64,000 nucleotides of DNA, from NCBI GenBank assembly GCA_965116865.1, contig OZ220727.1, forward strand, positions 806,001 through 870,000, given 5' to 3'. The position numbers and the translations under genes were made by a program. Source of the DNA: Aldehydirespirator sp965116865. GTDB taxonomy: Bacteria; Actinomycetota; Acidimicrobiia; Acidimicrobiales; Aldehydirespiratoraceae. This document shows, one piece after another, positions 18,001-26,820 of the stretch; the stretch's first letter is position 1; each line of letters opens with the position of its first letter. The notes below the pieces were generated by a model that was given only the letters and a program-made list of their open reading frames with translations, did no database searches and was not told the origin of the DNA.

Positions 18001-21000
18001 CGTCGGGCAGCGGCTACATGGCGTCGGGCGAGGTGGAGGTCACCGTCGACGACGGCGACACGGGTGAGCTGGTGTTCTCGGATGCGCTGGTGAGAGTGCG
18101 GGAGGGCGAGTCGAATGCGTATGGGGTGAAGTTGTCGGCTCTGCCGTCGGGGCCGGTGTCGGTGGCGGTGTCGGTGCCTGGCGGCGCTGGCAGTGGTCTG
18201 GGGTTGATGGCGGGGTCGGTGTCGGTGTCGGTGTTGGCGTTCACGACTGATGATTGGGATGTGTTTCAGTCGGTGAGTGTGCATGCCGACCACGACGACG
18301 ACATCGTCGACGATTCTGAGAGGCTGGTGCATACTGCGTCGGGTGGTGGCTACATGGCGTCGGGCGAGGTGGAGGTGGCCGTCGAAGACGACGACATCGC
18401 GGGTTTGGATTTCTCTGTGTCGGTGGTGTCTGTGCGTGAGGGCGAGTCGAGCGTGTACAGGGTGAGGCTGTCGGCTCTGCCGTCGGGGTCTGTGTCGGTG
18501 GCGGTGACCGCGGCCGGTGGCGACGGCAGCGGTGTGGTGTTGATGGCGGGGTCGGTGTCGGTGTCTGTGGCTGATGCGGGGACGTTGTTGTCGTTGGTGT
18601 TCGGCACCGGCAATTGGGACACCTACCAGTCGGTGACGGTTGTCGCCGGCGACGACGAAGACATCTTCGACGAGGCGGTGACGTTGCGCCACGAGGCGTC
18701 GGGCAGCGGCTATATAGCGTCGGGCGAGGTGGAGGTCACCGTCGACGACGGCGACATGGGTGAGCTGGTGTTCTCGGGTGCACCGGTGAGAGTGCGGGAG
18801 GGCGAGTCGAATGCGTATGGGGTGAAGTTGTCGGCTCTGCCGTCGGGGCCGGTGTCGGTGGCGGTGTCGGTGCCTGGCGGCGCTGGCAGTGGTCTGGGGT
18901 TGATGGCGGGGGCGGTGTCGGTGGCGGTGTCGGATTCGGGGACGGTGCTGTCGTTGGTGTTCGGCACCGGCAATTGGGACACCTACCAGTCGGTTATGGT
19001 GGCTGCCGGCGATGACGACGACATCGTCGACGATTCTGAGAGGCTGGTGCATACTGCGTCGGGCGGCGACTACATGGCGTCGGGCGAGGTGGAGGTGGCC
19101 GTCGAAGACGACGACATCGCGGGTTTGGATTTCTCTGTGTCGGTGGTGTCTGTGCGTGAGGGCGAGTCGAGCGTGTACAGGGTGAGGCTGTCGGCTCTGC
19201 CGTCGGGGTCTGTGTCGGTGGCGGTGACCGCGGCCGGCGGCGACGGCAGCGGTGTGGTGTTGATGGCGGGGTCGGTGTCGGTGTCTGTGGCTGATGCGGG
19301 GACGTTGTTGTCGTTGGTGTTCGGCACCGGCAATTGGGACACCTACCAGTCGGTGACGGTTGTCGCCGGCGACGACGAAGACATCTTCGACGAGGCGGTG
19401 ACGTTGCGCCACGAGGCGTCGGGCAGCGGCTATATAGCGTCGGGCGAGGTGGAGGTCACCGTCGACGATGACGACATGGGTGATCTGGTGCTCGATCGAA
19501 CATTGATGACTGTGGTTGAGGGCGAGTCGAGCGTGTACAGAATGAGGCTGTCGGCTCTTCCGGAGTCGACGGTGACGGTTTCGGTGTCGGTGCGCGACGG
19601 TGCCGACAGTGATCTGGTGCTTGTGGCGGGGGCGTCGTCGGTGTCTGTGTCTGACTCGGGTCCAGTGCTGTCGTTGACGTTCACCACTGGCGACTGGGAC
19701 ACCTACCAGTCGGTGACGGTGCATGCCAGCCACGACGGCGACATCACCGGCCACTCCAGCTGGCTGGTGCATGCCGCGTCGGGCGGCGGCTACAACGTGT
19801 CGGGGTATCTGCTTGTGTCGGTCCGCGACGACGACACGACCGGGTTGGTGTTCTCGGACTTGTCGGTGTCTGTGCGTGAGGGCGAGTCGAGCGTGTACGG
19901 GGTGAAGTTGTCGGTTCGGCCGTTGGGGGAGGTGTCGGTGGCGGTGACCGCGGCCGGCGGCGATGGCAGCGGTGTGGTGTTGATTGCGGGGTCGGTGTCG
20001 GTGTCTGTGGCTGATGCGGCGACGGTGCTGTCGTTGATGTTCGATACCAGCAATTGGGACACCTACCAGTCGGTGACACTTCACGCTGGCCACGACGACG
20101 ACTTCGTTGACGAGTCGGTGGAGTTGCGTCACGCGGCGACTGGCGGTGGTTACAGCGCGTCGGGCGAGGTGGAGGTGGCTGTCGCAGACGACGACGTCGC
20201 GGTTTTGGATTTCTCTGTGTCGGTGGTGTCCGTGCGTGAGGGCGGGTCGAGCGTGTATGGGGTGAGGTTGTCGGCTCTGCCGGCGGGGGAGGTGTCGGTG
20301 GCGGTGACCGCGGTTGGTGGTGATGGCAGTGGTGTGGAGGTTGTGTCGGGGGCGTCGTCGGTGTCTGTGTCGGATTCGGTGACGGTGTTGTCGTTGACGT
20401 TCGGCACCGACGACTGGAACGTGTTCAAGTCGGTGACGGTGCGTGCCGGCCAAGACGCCGACATTGTTGACGAGTCGGTGGAGTTGCACCACGCGGCGTC
20501 GGGTGGTGGTTACAGCGTGTCGGACGATGTGTCGGTGACTGTCGTAGACGATGACAGCAGCCGGTTGGAGTTCACCGCCACGACGGTGTCGGTGCAGGAG
20601 GGCTCGTCGGGCACCTATGGGGTGAAGCTGTCGGTGCAGCCGTCAGGCGCGGTCACGGTGGTGGTGTCGGCGGTTGGTGGTGATGGTAGTGGTGTGGTGG
20701 TTGTGTCGGGGGCGTCGTCGGTGTCTGTGTCGGATGCGGCGACGGTGTTGTCGTTGACGTTCGGCACTGGTGATTGGGACACCTACCAGTCGGTGACGGT
20801 GCGTGCCGGCCAAGACGCCGACATTGTTGACGAGTCGGTGGTGTTGCGTCACGCGGCGTCGGGTGGTGGTTACAGCGTGTCGGGTGATGTGTCGGTGGCT
20901 GTCGTCGACGATGATAGTGGAGAGTTGGTGTTCGACCGGACGTCGGTGTCGGTGCAGGAGGGCTCGAACGCGAGGTATGGGGTGAGGTTGTCGGCTCTGC

Positions 21001-24000
21001 CGGCGGGGGAAGTGTCGGTGGCGGTGACCGCGGTTGGTGGTGATGGCAGTGGTGTGGAGGTTGTGTCGGGGGCGTCGTCGGTGTCTGTGTCGGATGCGGC
21101 GACGGTGTTGTCGTTGACGTTCGGCACTGGTGATTGGGACACTTACCAGTCGGTGACGGTGCATGCGGGTCATGACGATGACGACATTGTTGACGAGTCG
21201 GTGGTGTTGCGTCACGCGGCGTCGGGTGGTGGTTACAGCGTGTCGGGTGATGTGTCGGTGGCTGTCGTCGACGATGATAGTGGAGAGTTGGTGTTCGACC
21301 GGACGTCGGTGTCGGTGCAGGAGGGCTCGAACGCGAGGTATGGGGTGAGGTTGTCGGCTCTGCCGGCGGGGGAAGTGTCGGTGGCGGTGTCGGCGGTTGG
21401 TGGTGATGGTAGTGGTGTGGAGGTTGTGTCGGGGGCGTCGTCGGTGTCTGTGTCGGATGCGGCGACGGTGTTGTCGTTGACGTTCGGCACTGGTGATTGG
21501 GACACCTACCAGTCGGTGACGGTGCGTGCCGGCCAAGACGCCGACTTCGTTGACGAGTCGGTGGAGTTGCGTCACGCGGCGTCGGGTGGCGGCTACGACG
21601 TGTCGGGCGATGTGTCGGTGGCTGTCACAGACGACGACGTCGCGGTTTTGGATTTCTCTGTGTCGGTGGTGTCTGTGCGTGAGGGCGGGTCGAGCGTGTA
21701 TGGGGTGAGGTTGTCGGCTCTGCCGGCGGGGGAAGTGTCGGTGGCGGTGACCGCGGTTGGTGGTGATGGCAGTGGTGTGGAGGTTGTGTCGGGGGCGTCG
21801 TCGGTGTCTGTGTCGGATGCGGCGACGGTGTTGTCGTTGACGTTCGGCACTGGTGATTGGGACACTTACCAGTCGGTGACGGTGCATGCGGGTCATGACG
21901 ATGACGACATTGTTGACGAGTCGGTGGTGTTGCGTCACGCGGCGTCGGGTGGTGGTTACAGCGTGTCGGGTGATGTGTCGGTGGCTGTCGTCGACGATGA
22001 TAGTGGAGAGTTGGTGTTCGACCGGACGTCGGTGTCGGTGCAGGAGGGCTCGAACGCGAGGTATGGGGTGAGGTTGTCGGTTCGGCCGTTGGGGGAGGTG
22101 TCGGTGGTGGTGTCGGCGGTTGGTGGTGATGGTAGTGGTGTGGTGGTTGTGTCGGGGGCGTCGTCGGTGTCTGTGTCGGATGCGGCGACGGTGTTGTCGT
22201 TGACGTTCGGCACTGGTGATTGGGACACCTACCAGTCGGTGACAGTGCATGCGGGCCAAGACGATGACGACGTCGTTGACGAGTCGGTGGAGTTGCGTCA
22301 CGCGGCGTCGGGTGGCGGTTACAGCGTGTCGGGCGATGTGTCGGTGGCTGTCGTCGACGACGACGACGGCGGGTTTGTGTTCTTGGGTTTGCCGGTGTCG
22401 GTGCAGGAGGGCGGGTCGAGCGTGTATGGGGTGAGGTTGTCGGCTCTGCCGGCGGGGGAAGTGTCGGTGGCGGTGACCGCGGTTGGTGGTGATGGCAGCG
22501 GTGTGGAGGTTGTGTCGGGGGCGTCGTCGGTGTCTGTGTCGGATTCGGGGACGGTGTTGTCGTTGACGTTCGGCACCGACGACTGGAACGTGTTCAAGTC
22601 GGTGACGGTGCGTGCCGGCCAAGACGCCGACTTCGTTGACGAGTCGGTGGAGTTGCGTCACGCGGCGTCGGGTGGCGGCTACGACGTGTCGGGCGATGTG
22701 TCGGTGGCTGTCACAGACGACGACGTCGCGGTTTTGGATTTCTCTGTGTCGGTGGTGTCTGTACGTGAGGGCGGGTCGAGCGTGTATGGGGTGAGGTTGT
22801 CGGCTCTGCCGTTGGGGGAGGTGTCGGTGGCGGTGACCGCGGTTGGTGGTGATGGCAGTGGTGTGGAGGTTGTGTCGGGGGCGTCGTCGGTGTCTGTGTC
22901 GGATTCGGGGACGGTGTTGTCGTTGACGTTCGGCACCGACGACTGGAACGTGTTCAAGTCGGTGACGGTGCGTGCCGGCCAAGACGCCGACATTGTTGAC
23001 GAGTCGGTGGAGTTGCGTCACGCGGCGTCGGGTGGTGGTTACAGCGTGTCGGGCGATGTGTCGGTGACTGTCACAGACGATGACAGCAGCCGGTTGGAGT
23101 TCGCGGGCGTGCCGGTGTCGGTGCAGGAGGGCTCGAACGCGAAGTATGGGGTGAGGTTGTCGGTTCGGCCGTTGGGGGAGGTGTCGGTGGTGGTGTCGGC
23201 GGTTGGTGGTGATGGTAGTGGTGTGGTGGTTGTGTCGGGGGCGTCGTCGGTGTCTGTGGCTGATGCGGCGACGGTGTTGTCGTTGACGTTCGGCACTGGT
23301 GATTGGGACACTTACCAGTCGGTGACGGTGCATGCGGGCCATGACGATGACGACATTGTTGACGAGTCGGTGGTGTTGCGTCACGCGGCGTCGGGTGGTG
23401 GTTACAGCGTGTCGGGTGATGTGTCGGTGGCTGTCGTCGACGATGATAGTGGAGAGTTGGTGTTCGACCGGACGTCGGTGTCGGTGCAGGAGGGCTCGAA
23501 CGCGAAGTATGGGGTGAGGTTGTCGGTTCGGCCGTTGGGGGAGGTGTCGGTGGTGGTGTCGGCGGTTGGTGGTGATGGTAGTGGTGTGGTGGTTGTGTCG
23601 GGGGCGTCGTCGGTGTCTGTGGCTGATGCGGGGACGGTGTTGTCGTTGACGTTCGGCACTGGTGATTGGGACACTTACCAGTCGGTGACGGTGCATGCGG
23701 GTCATGACGATGACGACATTGTTGACGAGTCGGTGGTGTTGCGTCACGCGGCGTCGGGTGGTGGTTACAGCGTGTCGGGTGATGTGTCGGTGGCTGTCGT
23801 CGACGATGATAGTGGAGAGTTGGTGTTCGACCGGACGTCGGTGTCGGTGCAGGAGGGCTCGAACGCGAAGTATGGGGTGAGGTTGTCGGTTCGGCCGTTG
23901 GGGGAGGTGTCGGTGGTGGTGTCGGCGGTTGGTGGTGATGGTAGTGGTGTGGTGGTTGTGTCGGGGGCGTCGTCGGTGTCTGTGGCTGATGCGGCGACGG

Positions 24001-26273
24001 TGTTGTCGTTGACGTTCGGCACTGGTGATTGGGACACTTACCAGTCGGTGACGGTGCATGCGGGTCATGACGATGACGACATTGTTGACGAGTCGGTGGT
24101 GTTGCGTCACGCGGCGTCGGGTGGTGGTTACAGCGTGTCGGGTGATGTGTCGGTGGCTGTCGTCGACGATGACAGTGGAGAGTTGGTGTTCGACCGGACG
24201 TCGGTGTCGGTGCAGGAGGGCTCGAACGCGAAGTATGGGGTGAGGTTGTCGGTTCGGCCGTTGGGGGAGGTGTCGGTGGTGGTGTCGGCGGTTGGTGGTG
24301 ATGGTAGTGGTGTGGTGGTTGTGTCGGGGGCGTCGTCGGTGTCTGTGGCTGATGCGGAGACGGTGTTGTCGTTGACGTTCGGCACTGGTGATTGGGACAC
24401 TTACCAGTCGGTGACGGTGCATGCGGGTCATGACGATGACGACATTGTTGACGAGTCGGTGGTGTTGCGTCACGCGGCGTCGGGTGGTGGTTACAGCGTG
24501 TCGGGTGATGTGTCGGTGGCTGTCGTCGACGATGATAGTGGAGAGTTGGTGTTCTTGGGTTTGCCGGTGTCTGTGAGTGAGGGCGGGTCGAGCGTGTATG
24601 GGGTGAGGTTGTCGGCTCTGCCGGCGGGGGAAGTGTCGGTGGCGGTGACCGCGGTTGGTGGTGATGGCAGCGGTGTGGAGGTTGTGTCGGGGGCGTCGTC
24701 GGTGTCTGTGTCGGATTCGGGGACGTTGTTGTCGTTGACGTTCGGCATTGGCGATTGGGACACCTACCAGTCGGTGACGGTGCGTGCCGGCCAAGACGAC
24801 GACGTCGTTGACGAGTCGGTGGTGTTGCGTCACGCGGCGTCGGGTGGTGGCTACAGCGTGTCGGGCGATGTGTCGGTGGCTGTTGCAGACGACGACGTCG
24901 CGGTTTTGGATTTCTCTGTGTCGGTGGTGTCTGTGCGTGAGGGCGGGTCGAGCGTGTATGGGGTGAGGTTGTCGGCTCTGCCGTTGGGGGAGGTGTCGGT
25001 GGCGGTGACCGCGGTTGGTGGTGATGGCAGTGGTGTGGTGGTTGTGTCGGGGGCGTCGTCGGTGTCTGTGTCGGATGCGGCGACGGTGTTGTCGTTGACG
25101 TTCGGCATTGGCGATTGGGACACCTACCAGTCGGTGACGGTGCGTGCCGGCCAAGACGACGACATTGTTGACGAGTCGGTGGTGTTGCGTCACGCGGCGT
25201 CGGGTGGTGGTTACAGCGTGTCGGGCGATGTGTCGGTGGCTGTCACAGACGACGACGACCGCCGGCTGGAGTTCGCGGGCGTGCCGGTGTTTGTGACTGA
25301 GGGTGCCAGCGCCGAGTACGGGGTGAGGTTGTCGGCTCTGCCGGCGTCGACGGTGACGGTTTCGGTGTTGGTGCCCGACGGCGGCGATCTGGTGCTGGTG
25401 TCGGGGGCGTCGTCGGTGTCTGTGTTGGGGCAGTCGTTGGAGTTGGAGTTCAGATCCGCGGACTGGCAGACGTTCAAGTCGGTGACGGTGCGCGCCGGCC
25501 ACGACAGCGACACCGACGACGACGTGGAGACTCTGCGCCACTCGACGAGCGACGGCTATTCGGCGCCGGGCGACGTGACGGTGAACGTCAAAGACGACGA
25601 CGCTCCTCCGCCTGCGCCGCCTCCTCCGCCTCCTCCGCCTCCGCCTGCGCCGCCTCCTGCGCCTCCGCCTGCGCCGCCTCCGCCTGAGCCTGCGCCGCCT
25701 CCTCCGCCTCCGCAGTTTGGGGAGTTCGTCGACGTGGATCCAGGCAGTCCCCACGCGGCGGCTATCGAGATGATGTTCCACAGCGGCATCACCAGGGGCT
25801 GCGGCGGCGACCCGCCGCGCTACTGTCCCGATCTGTCTGTCACTAGGGCTCAGATGGCCAGCTTCTTGTCGCGTGCGCTCGACCTTGTCGGCGCTGAGCG
25901 GCCTGCGGGATTCATCGACGTGGATCCGGGCAGTCCCCACGCGGCGGCTATCGAGATGATGTTCCACAGCGGCATCACCAGGGGCTGCGGCGGCGACCCG
26001 CCGCGCTACTGTCCCGATCTGTCTGTCACTAGGGCTCAGATGGCCAGCTTCTTGTCGCGTGCGCTCGACCTTGTCGGCGCTGAGCGGCCTGCGGGATTCA
26101 TCGACGTGGATCCGGGCAGTCCCCACGCGGCGGCTATCGAGATGATGTTCCACAGCGGCATCACCAGGGGCTGCGGCAGCGATCCACTGCGCTACTGTCC
26201 CGATCTGTCTGTCACTAGGGCTCAGATGGCCAGTTTCCTGCGACGCGCTCTCGCCCTCGGCACTGATGCGTAG
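12096..26273 (+). CDS. Giant S-layer-anchored adhesin with Calx-beta-like repeats and SLH domains
   Basis: A 4725-residue secreted surface protein, probably for adhesion or matrix binding. The start is GTG 12096 or ATG 12123; the signal peptide is residues ~10-46, ending VAEAQS. In order: a SwmB-like region (~160-265), a cadherin-like beta-sandwich (~270-378), a Cys-containing module (~384-585), a WGTDSYLWVADD-type beta-propeller (~697-968), then a second round of SwmB-like, cadherin-like, Cys module and propeller (~970-1760). Next come 23 repeats of about 120 residues (~1761-4500), each with a VxEG start and ending in DDD, resembling calcium-binding Calx-beta domains. A Pro-rich linker (~4503-4540) leads to three nearly identical 60-residue SLH domains with the motif TRAQMASFL, which would hold it to the cell-wall polymer. 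Codon use in the repeats (TTG, GTG, TCG, GGT) is unlike its neighbours. Domain names rest on pattern recognition. Confidence 0.88.
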   Translation: MKPDGIYARMTPARKLVAVLAVAVLAAGLALVPAPAFVVQVAEAQSTPTVTLEVSPNAISEDADLSFVTASLDRSSTADITVTVSVAFGDGVHVSIIGGELSNKLRIRAGDTTTSDLVILISTDNDVYTGDREVVVSGAVQSAGAVNGPEDVTLTVTDDELEFVSAVVNYDSLVLTYGEALDDSTAPSVAAFAVSVAGAATDPTVDAVTVTGKEVRLDLSRTVAVSDTVTVTYDRDRASRSGGSAVRSARSRSVLAGNLTDHAVNNDTGSDVSLSSLTLTAGERPVGLWQTSDLSQAFSPAATSYAAAVYNFESEVTVTAVAADSDIGAAVVVSPDDEDNNVGNGHQVGLSEGSTQITVTVTSANGTSTGTYTVAVSRVAAGIRVPADWPFVPDSFEHGHQFRLLAVTSNDENAVSTDIADYDVLVQEDVRQRGHHAARPVSSVFKILGCTAEVAARDHTGTNPVDDGLGVPVYWLNGEQVSGHYADLFDGDWDPSRGSDRHEARFTSGIAVSTGTEADLMRIWTGCEPDGTPQAGNELGADTVRRGRATTVGEEFVQPDLEPAANTQQEHLYAMSSVFEVDTDLSFDLTVAGSDGSNRLHGFTQTHPMHHAGFHHGEDQATITWTADTGGDDVTVSVLADDGTVIEDADPTAEATGHQVDLDVGLNKVRVQVRSSDTPPKFVGWDFTLNLGRSSLDLGGWRAGDDINYLWSIDNIKPRGVWGTDSYLWVADDGPETGKKVLAFDRSSGSRLPSLDIVLSGGNQYLWGGVFSDAVEKADKSASGTLWVGDTRAKVLYAYTVSVTAAGGNGSGHGDANPANNIDLVDSNGHAVGMWSDGTTMWVGDYRDDKLYAYSLESDPYGEPDPDKDIAATDAVGFDRGDEVRGLASDGTVVWVFNDADKRLYAFRLSDRTPVARWNFPLASDHADRGKQIGNVIRHAWYDNDVIYVPLGDGADYSKVYAYNTSRALPLSSATVADDTLTLTYILKLDTDSVPNTSAFTVSVVDAATGSPRATTVTAVSISGHSVLLTLAPAVGSGDTVSVTYNSGNAGTGLGVGPIEDETGTQADDLTDKTVNNITPKSIATLERLALTHGDPSVSVTLTPRFAPEVKEYDGGNLDGSVSHVTVIATATTDSNATVNIEPTDADGLSNGHQVDLSLGENTITVTVTAEDGDTTTTYTVDILLRNGVSPAWILTPPDFETGDRFRLMGRTTVNTEGQATDGDISNLDGRVRTDVSSYGHEAIQDHSSLFTALVCTADVDARTHTGTTGVGVPIYYVAGEKVADDYNDFYDGSWDSGHPTFTSGIDIPSGADRWAWVGCDDGGSAHNRLGVDSSAQANAANLGSQSDGLSFGLLPASGSHGYLAMSDVFEVVESPLSALSVAAVGSNRLHDFTSNRSQKSYHAGFGNDEAQATITWTVTSGAQVAVLDSDGNGVTNAASGHQVDLDVGLNIFKVRVTVPDNSRLDSEYTLYLGRSSLDPGGWRASDDMNYLWNVEGIKPRGVWGTDSVVWVADDGSDTLLAFDRSDGSRLDGTGGAPNLDIALSGDNTRLWSGIFSEALEGENFELSGIIWVADSGTDKLYPYQIDIDADDTVGATHGMRGSNHGDLITGNIITLKTDNAQESDNNKHPAGIWSDGTTMWVGDSWDDKLYAYTLSDGSRNATEDIDATDATGFDSDGQIRGIAGDGTAIWVFNDTDDVLYGFRLSDRTAIPGWNFALDGSQTGSRGLIRGVWYHDSVIYVPRGDGTANTKIFAYNTGRIDGTLMFTPVSGDLSVIEGASAVTYEVSLSAKPATDVTVTISGHADTAVSVSPTSWTFPVSGWNSAQTVTVSAAPDVNIDNEDVLLEHLATGGGYHMNLEYDVTVVDTGAGTLVFDAAPVSVTEGDSAEYGVRLSALPSGPVSVSVTAAGGDGSGVVLMAGSVSVSVSDSGTVLSLTFGIGDWNTYQSVTVVAGVDDDIADEAVTLRHAASGSGYMASGEVEVTVDDGDTGELVFSDALVRVREGESNAYGVKLSALPSGPVSVAVSVPGGAGSGLGLMAGSVSVSVLAFTTDDWDVFQSVSVHADHDDDIVDDSERLVHTASGGGYMASGEVEVAVEDDDIAGLDFSVSVVSVREGESSVYRVRLSALPSGSVSVAVTAAGGDGSGVVLMAGSVSVSVADAGTLLSLVFGTGNWDTYQSVTVVAGDDEDIFDEAVTLRHEASGSGYIASGEVEVTVDDGDMGELVFSGAPVRVREGESNAYGVKLSALPSGPVSVAVSVPGGAGSGLGLMAGAVSVAVSDSGTVLSLVFGTGNWDTYQSVMVAAGDDDDIVDDSERLVHTASGGDYMASGEVEVAVEDDDIAGLDFSVSVVSVREGESSVYRVRLSALPSGSVSVAVTAAGGDGSGVVLMAGSVSVSVADAGTLLSLVFGTGNWDTYQSVTVVAGDDEDIFDEAVTLRHEASGSGYIASGEVEVTVDDDDMGDLVLDRTLMTVVEGESSVYRMRLSALPESTVTVSVSVRDGADSDLVLVAGASSVSVSDSGPVLSLTFTTGDWDTYQSVTVHASHDGDITGHSSWLVHAASGGGYNVSGYLLVSVRDDDTTGLVFSDLSVSVREGESSVYGVKLSVRPLGEVSVAVTAAGGDGSGVVLIAGSVSVSVADAATVLSLMFDTSNWDTYQSVTLHAGHDDDFVDESVELRHAATGGGYSASGEVEVAVADDDVAVLDFSVSVVSVREGGSSVYGVRLSALPAGEVSVAVTAVGGDGSGVEVVSGASSVSVSDSVTVLSLTFGTDDWNVFKSVTVRAGQDADIVDESVELHHAASGGGYSVSDDVSVTVVDDDSSRLEFTATTVSVQEGSSGTYGVKLSVQPSGAVTVVVSAVGGDGSGVVVVSGASSVSVSDAATVLSLTFGTGDWDTYQSVTVRAGQDADIVDESVVLRHAASGGGYSVSGDVSVAVVDDDSGELVFDRTSVSVQEGSNARYGVRLSALPAGEVSVAVTAVGGDGSGVEVVSGASSVSVSDAATVLSLTFGTGDWDTYQSVTVHAGHDDDDIVDESVVLRHAASGGGYSVSGDVSVAVVDDDSGELVFDRTSVSVQEGSNARYGVRLSALPAGEVSVAVSAVGGDGSGVEVVSGASSVSVSDAATVLSLTFGTGDWDTYQSVTVRAGQDADFVDESVELRHAASGGGYDVSGDVSVAVTDDDVAVLDFSVSVVSVREGGSSVYGVRLSALPAGEVSVAVTAVGGDGSGVEVVSGASSVSVSDAATVLSLTFGTGDWDTYQSVTVHAGHDDDDIVDESVVLRHAASGGGYSVSGDVSVAVVDDDSGELVFDRTSVSVQEGSNARYGVRLSVRPLGEVSVVVSAVGGDGSGVVVVSGASSVSVSDAATVLSLTFGTGDWDTYQSVTVHAGQDDDDVVDESVELRHAASGGGYSVSGDVSVAVVDDDDGGFVFLGLPVSVQEGGSSVYGVRLSALPAGEVSVAVTAVGGDGSGVEVVSGASSVSVSDSGTVLSLTFGTDDWNVFKSVTVRAGQDADFVDESVELRHAASGGGYDVSGDVSVAVTDDDVAVLDFSVSVVSVREGGSSVYGVRLSALPLGEVSVAVTAVGGDGSGVEVVSGASSVSVSDSGTVLSLTFGTDDWNVFKSVTVRAGQDADIVDESVELRHAASGGGYSVSGDVSVTVTDDDSSRLEFAGVPVSVQEGSNAKYGVRLSVRPLGEVSVVVSAVGGDGSGVVVVSGASSVSVADAATVLSLTFGTGDWDTYQSVTVHAGHDDDDIVDESVVLRHAASGGGYSVSGDVSVAVVDDDSGELVFDRTSVSVQEGSNAKYGVRLSVRPLGEVSVVVSAVGGDGSGVVVVSGASSVSVADAGTVLSLTFGTGDWDTYQSVTVHAGHDDDDIVDESVVLRHAASGGGYSVSGDVSVAVVDDDSGELVFDRTSVSVQEGSNAKYGVRLSVRPLGEVSVVVSAVGGDGSGVVVVSGASSVSVADAATVLSLTFGTGDWDTYQSVTVHAGHDDDDIVDESVVLRHAASGGGYSVSGDVSVAVVDDDSGELVFDRTSVSVQEGSNAKYGVRLSVRPLGEVSVVVSAVGGDGSGVVVVSGASSVSVADAETVLSLTFGTGDWDTYQSVTVHAGHDDDDIVDESVVLRHAASGGGYSVSGDVSVAVVDDDSGELVFLGLPVSVSEGGSSVYGVRLSALPAGEVSVAVTAVGGDGSGVEVVSGASSVSVSDSGTLLSLTFGIGDWDTYQSVTVRAGQDDDVVDESVVLRHAASGGGYSVSGDVSVAVADDDVAVLDFSVSVVSVREGGSSVYGVRLSALPLGEVSVAVTAVGGDGSGVVVVSGASSVSVSDAATVLSLTFGIGDWDTYQSVTVRAGQDDDIVDESVVLRHAASGGGYSVSGDVSVAVTDDDDRRLEFAGVPVFVTEGASAEYGVRLSALPASTVTVSVLVPDGGDLVLVSGASSVSVLGQSLELEFRSADWQTFKSVTVRAGHDSDTDDDVETLRHSTSDGYSAPGDVTVNVKDDDAPPPAPPPPPPPPPPAPPPAPPPAPPPPEPAPPPPPPQFGEFVDVDPGSPHAAAIEMMFHSGITRGCGGDPPRYCPDLSVTRAQMASFLSRALDLVGAERPAGFIDVDPGSPHAAAIEMMFHSGITRGCGGDPPRYCPDLSVTRAQMASFLSRALDLVGAERPAGFIDVDPGSPHAAAIEMMFHSGITRGCGSDPLRYCPDLSVTRAQMASFLRRALALGTDA
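17380..25605 (+). repeat. 23 tandem Calx-beta-like coding repeats, mostly 360-363 bp
   Basis: Each unit encodes a VxEG opening, a YGVRLS strand, GGDGSG, SLTFGTGDWDTYQSVTV, a D-rich turn and LRHAASGGGY. The copies between about 20900 and 24540 are nearly identical over whole 363-bp units, while those at both edges are more divergent, as expected for central expansion by unequal recombination. The coding strand is very rich in G and T here. Confidence 0.9.
25724..26270 (+). repeat. Three SLH-domain coding repeats of 180 bp
   Basis: Copies begin near 25724, 25904 and 26084. The first two are almost identical at base level; the third differs at its end (CGSDPLRYC, SFLRRALALGTDA). Each has the SLH pattern with HAAAIEMMFHSGITRGC, a PxRYCPD segment and TRAQMASFL. 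Confidence 0.88.
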
Positions 26274-26288
26274 GCGCCGCGCGAGCAG

Positions 26289-26391
26289 CGCCCAAGCATT
26301 TGAACTGAGTCTTGCAAGGTCCCGCTCGCCGACTACTACCCCCTCCGCCCCGGACGCTCACGCCCAAGCATTTGAACTGAGTCTTGCAAGG
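26289..26391 (+). repeat. Two-copy direct repeat, 31-bp arms, period 72 bp
   Basis: Arms at 26289-26319 and 26361-26391, beginning CGCCCAAGCATTTGAACTGA. The first lies 16 bp after the stop of the giant adhesin gene. Confidence 0.85.
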
Positions 26392-26434
26392 CCCCACAGC
26401 AAGCGTGGCCGCTGTCCGCCCTGTCGATCGCTAA

Positions 26435-26688
26435 GCAGACGCACATCATGATCTTGGCTGGTTCGGGTTCAACGCTTCGGGGTCGGTGTCGGTGGGCGAG
26501 GGTTCGCAGACGCGCATCATGATCTTGGCTGGTTCGGGTTCAACGCTTCGGGGTCGGTGTCGGTGGGCGAGGGTTCGCAGACGCGCATCATGATCTTGGC
26601 TGGTTCGGGTTCAACGCTTCGGGGTCGGTGTCGGTGGGCGAGGGTTCGCAGACGCGCATCATGATCTTGGCTGGTTCGGGTTCAACGC
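26435..26688 (+). repeat. Tandem array, 71-bp period, 3.6 copies
   Basis: Units start at 26435, 26506, 26577 and 26648 with GCAGACGCGCATCATGATCT (the first has GCACATC). The units are otherwise identical. Because 71 is not a multiple of three, no frame can run through the array as a repeat protein. Confidence 0.9.
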
Positions 26689-26820
26689 CGGCTCCGGGCT
26701 TGCTGCCGACGTCTCGATGTCGTTCTTCGACCGGATCCGCATCGACGACTTGGTGGGCGCCGACTCCGTAGGCACTGGCCGCGTCGGTTGACGCCGTCAC
26801 CCGACGATCCGGGCAGGGCG

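Larger units (their letters stand above)
26274..26820. other. 547-bp interval filled by two repeat arrays
   Basis: No supported gene. It holds the two arrays annotated separately. Beyond them, one plus-strand frame at about 26680-26790 reads NAGSGLAADVSMSFFDRIR and stops at TGA 26788. It could be the end of a lost gene, but I do not recognise it. Confidence 0.5.

Noticed and set aside
20643..26153. A very long minus-strand reading frame (1836 codons) rich in His and Arg
   Set aside because: It is the antisense of the Calx-beta repeats, whose codon bias suppresses stops on the other strand. It has no start signal and no family resemblance.
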